From assembly GCA_002403375.1 (NCBI GenBank), contig DHHQ01000026.1, forward strand, positions 118,230-182,229: a stretch of DNA of 64,000 nucleotides. Direction: 5' to 3'. A program made the translations under genes and the position numbers. The notes below the pieces were generated by a model, which was not told the origin of the DNA, made no database searches, and saw nothing but the letters and a program-made list of their open reading frames with translations. This stretch comes from Thiobacillus denitrificans (GTDB taxonomy: Bacteria; Pseudomonadota; Gammaproteobacteria; Burkholderiales; Thiobacillaceae). Positions 62,847 through 64,000 of this stretch are shown in pieces (within the stretch, counting starts at the first letter, position 1; the number at the start of each line of letters is the position of its first letter).

Positions 62847-63151
62847 TCCTATTGCCGTTCCCGTTTTCCGACCTCACGCGCAGCAAGCTTCGGCCCGCCT
62901 TGCTCCTGGCCGACGCCGGACGCGACGACTGGATCGCATGTCAGATCACCAGCAATCCCTACGCCGACCCGCACGCCATCTTGCTTGCACCCGAGGACTT
63001 CTCGTCGGGCGGCTTGCAGCGATCGAGCTATGCGCGTCCGGGGAAGCTGTTCACTGCCAACGCTTCGATATTTGCCGGTGCCGCAGGATTGATCATGTCC
63101 CATCGATTGGCTGAAGTGCGCAACGCCTTGATAACGATCATTCAGGGGTGA
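62819..63151 (+). CDS. MazF/PemK-like toxin
   Basis: This 110-aa protein starts MGAFAAGQVVLLPFPFSDLTRSKLRPALLLADAGRDDWIACQIT. It matches the PemK/MazF beta-barrel pattern of 'G-x-V-V-L-x-x-F-P-F-S-D' and 'K-x-R-P-A-L-V'. Such proteins are sequence-specific mRNA endonucleases. The overlap with the upstream acidic gene supports a type II toxin-antitoxin module. It lies next to the RIO kinase gene, convergent with it. Confidence 0.85.
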   Translation: MGAFAAGQVVLLPFPFSDLTRSKLRPALLLADAGRDDWIACQITSNPYADPHAILLAPEDFSSGGLQRSSYARPGKLFTANASIFAGAAGLIMSHRLAEVRNALITIIQG

Positions 63152-63166
63152 ACGCAGAAGCTGCGG

Positions 63167-64000
63167 TCAAAACGTTTCCTGCAGGCGCAGCAAGCGCGCC
63201 GCCTCTTCCTCCAGCGCGTCGTCAATCTCCCGCATCACGCCCTCCAGATCGACCGGCGGCATTTCACACGCGTAGCTGCCGGTAAGTTCGGCGTCGGGGT
63301 GCAGGTTGCCGTGCTCGTAAAGCGCCCAGATTTCCTCTGCGAATTGCGTCGCCAGTAGCGCCGGCGCGAACTGGCCGAAATACGTTTTCAGGTTGTTCAC
63401 GTCGCGCGCCAGCATGGCCTGCGCGTGGTTGTTGCCGGCGGCGTCGACCGCCTGCGGCAGGTCGATGATCACCGGGCCATCGGCACTGACGAGGATGTTG
63501 AACTCGGACAGGTCGCCGTGGACGACGCCGGCGCACAGCATGCGCACGACTTCGCCGATCAGGGTGCGGTGATGGGCGAGCGCCTCGTCTTCGCTGAACG
63601 AAACGTCGTTGAGCCGGGGCGCGGCGTTGCCGTCGGCATCGGCGACGAGCTCCATCAGCAGCACGCCCTCGTGGAAGTTGTACGGCGTGGGCACGCGCAC
63701 GCCGGCATTGGCGAGCCGATACAGCGCATCGACCTCGGCGCTTTGCCACGCGGCTTCCTGCATCTCGCGGCCGTATTTGCTGCCCTTGGCCATGGCGCGC
63801 GCCTGGCGGCTGTTCTTGGTCTTGCGGTTCTCGGTGTAGTCGACGGCCTGGCGGAAGCTGCGCTTGTTGGCTTCCTTGTAGACCTTGGCGCAGCGGATGT
63901 CGTCGCCGCAGCGCACGACGAAGACCATGGCCTCCTTGCCGCTCATCAGCTGGCGCACGACGCCGTCGATCAGGCCGTCTTCGAGCAGGGGCTCGAGTCG
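63167..64000 (-). CDS. RIO-type serine/threonine kinase (5' end outside window)
   Basis: At least 277 residues are visible; the frame stays open to the right edge. Features are 'LMSGKEAMVFVVRCGDDIRCAKVYKEANKRSF' (nucleotide-binding Lys), 'LLMELVADADGNAAPRLND', the catalytic loop 'HGDLSEFNIL' and the metal-binding 'VIIDLPQAVD'. These are RIO-kinase features (RIO1-like bacterial PA4780 type). The upstream residues 'RLEPLLEDGLIDGVVRQ' belong to the same family's N-terminus, so the GTG at 63958 is not the true start. Substrate is unknown. Confidence 0.88.
   Translation of the reverse strand, partial: RLEPLLEDGLIDGVVRQLMSGKEAMVFVVRCGDDIRCAKVYKEANKRSFRQAVDYTENRKTKNSRQARAMAKGSKYGREMQEAAWQSAEVDALYRLANAGVRVPTPYNFHEGVLLMELVADADGNAAPRLNDVSFSEDEALAHHRTLIGEVVRMLCAGVVHGDLSEFNILVSADGPVIIDLPQAVDAAGNNHAQAMLARDVNNLKTYFGQFAPALLATQFAEEIWALYEHGNLHPDAELTGSYACEMPPVDLEGVMREIDDALEEEAARLLRLQETF

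Overview
The window is a high-GC (roughly two-thirds G+C) bacterial chromosome segment, almost fully coding. Gene content and order (hflX-hflK-hflC-hisZ-purA; rlmN-pilF-rodZ-ispG-hisS-yfgM-bamB-der; lptF/lptG divergent from pepA-holC-valS) are typical of Betaproteobacteria. The Sox cluster, the SoeABC sulfite dehydrogenase and the Rhd-TusA-DsrE sulfur-carrier genes point to a sulfur-oxidising chemolithotroph, most likely Thiobacillus or a close relative. That placement rests on recognised proteins and synteny; no database search was made.

Left part (1-6.3 kb, minus strand): an MSHA-type pilus / type II secretion-like operon headed by a sigma-54 activator response regulator, followed by mshM (with a fused SPOR-like domain), mshL secretin, mshN and the start of mshE. 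A candidate sigma-54 promoter lies just upstream of the regulator. Next come an uncharacterised 563-aa protein and alaS, with a DUF1415 gene divergent from alaS.

Sulfur island (11.3-26.7 kb): soxX-soxY-soxZ-soxA and then, after an intrinsic terminator, soxB (minus strand); no soxCD is seen. bepA, moaC, an unknown periplasmic protein and a TlpA-like thioredoxin separate this from soeA-soeB-soeC, rhodanese, tusA, a DsrE-family protein and a FadL-type outer-membrane porin (plus strand). Together these can oxidise thiosulfate in the periplasm on SoxYZ, move sulfane sulfur through cytoplasmic carriers and oxidise sulfite at the cytoplasmic membrane face. moaC supplies a step of molybdenum cofactor synthesis, which SoeA needs.

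Middle (26.8-39.9 kb): valS, a small low-complexity protein, holC and pepA (one minus-strand operon); lptF-lptG and a DUF455 ferritin-like gene (plus); a JmjC ribosomal oxygenase and partner (minus); then peroxiredoxin, an SlyD-like FKBP, accA and tilS (plus).

Right part (40-64 kb): a dense plus-strand housekeeping run (ndk, rlmN, pilF, rodZ, ispG, hisS, yfgM, bamB, der), a repeat-rich gap with two small orphan genes, a GalT-like HIT-superfamily transferase, a GAF-GGEEF-EAL protein, hfq, hflX, hflK, hflC, a DUF2065 protein, a short hisZ, purA, tRNA-Leu(CAG), rnr, rlmB, a MazF/PemK-like toxin-antitoxin pair and a RIO-type kinase that runs off the right edge. Many neighbours overlap as ATGA, GTGA or TTGA, which implies translational coupling.

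Non-coding items of interest are a 221-bp inverted-repeat-bounded element before der, an array of short hairpins after der, tandem REP-like palindromes before valS, a palindrome over the rhodanese promoter and two related hairpins in the soeB-soeC gap.
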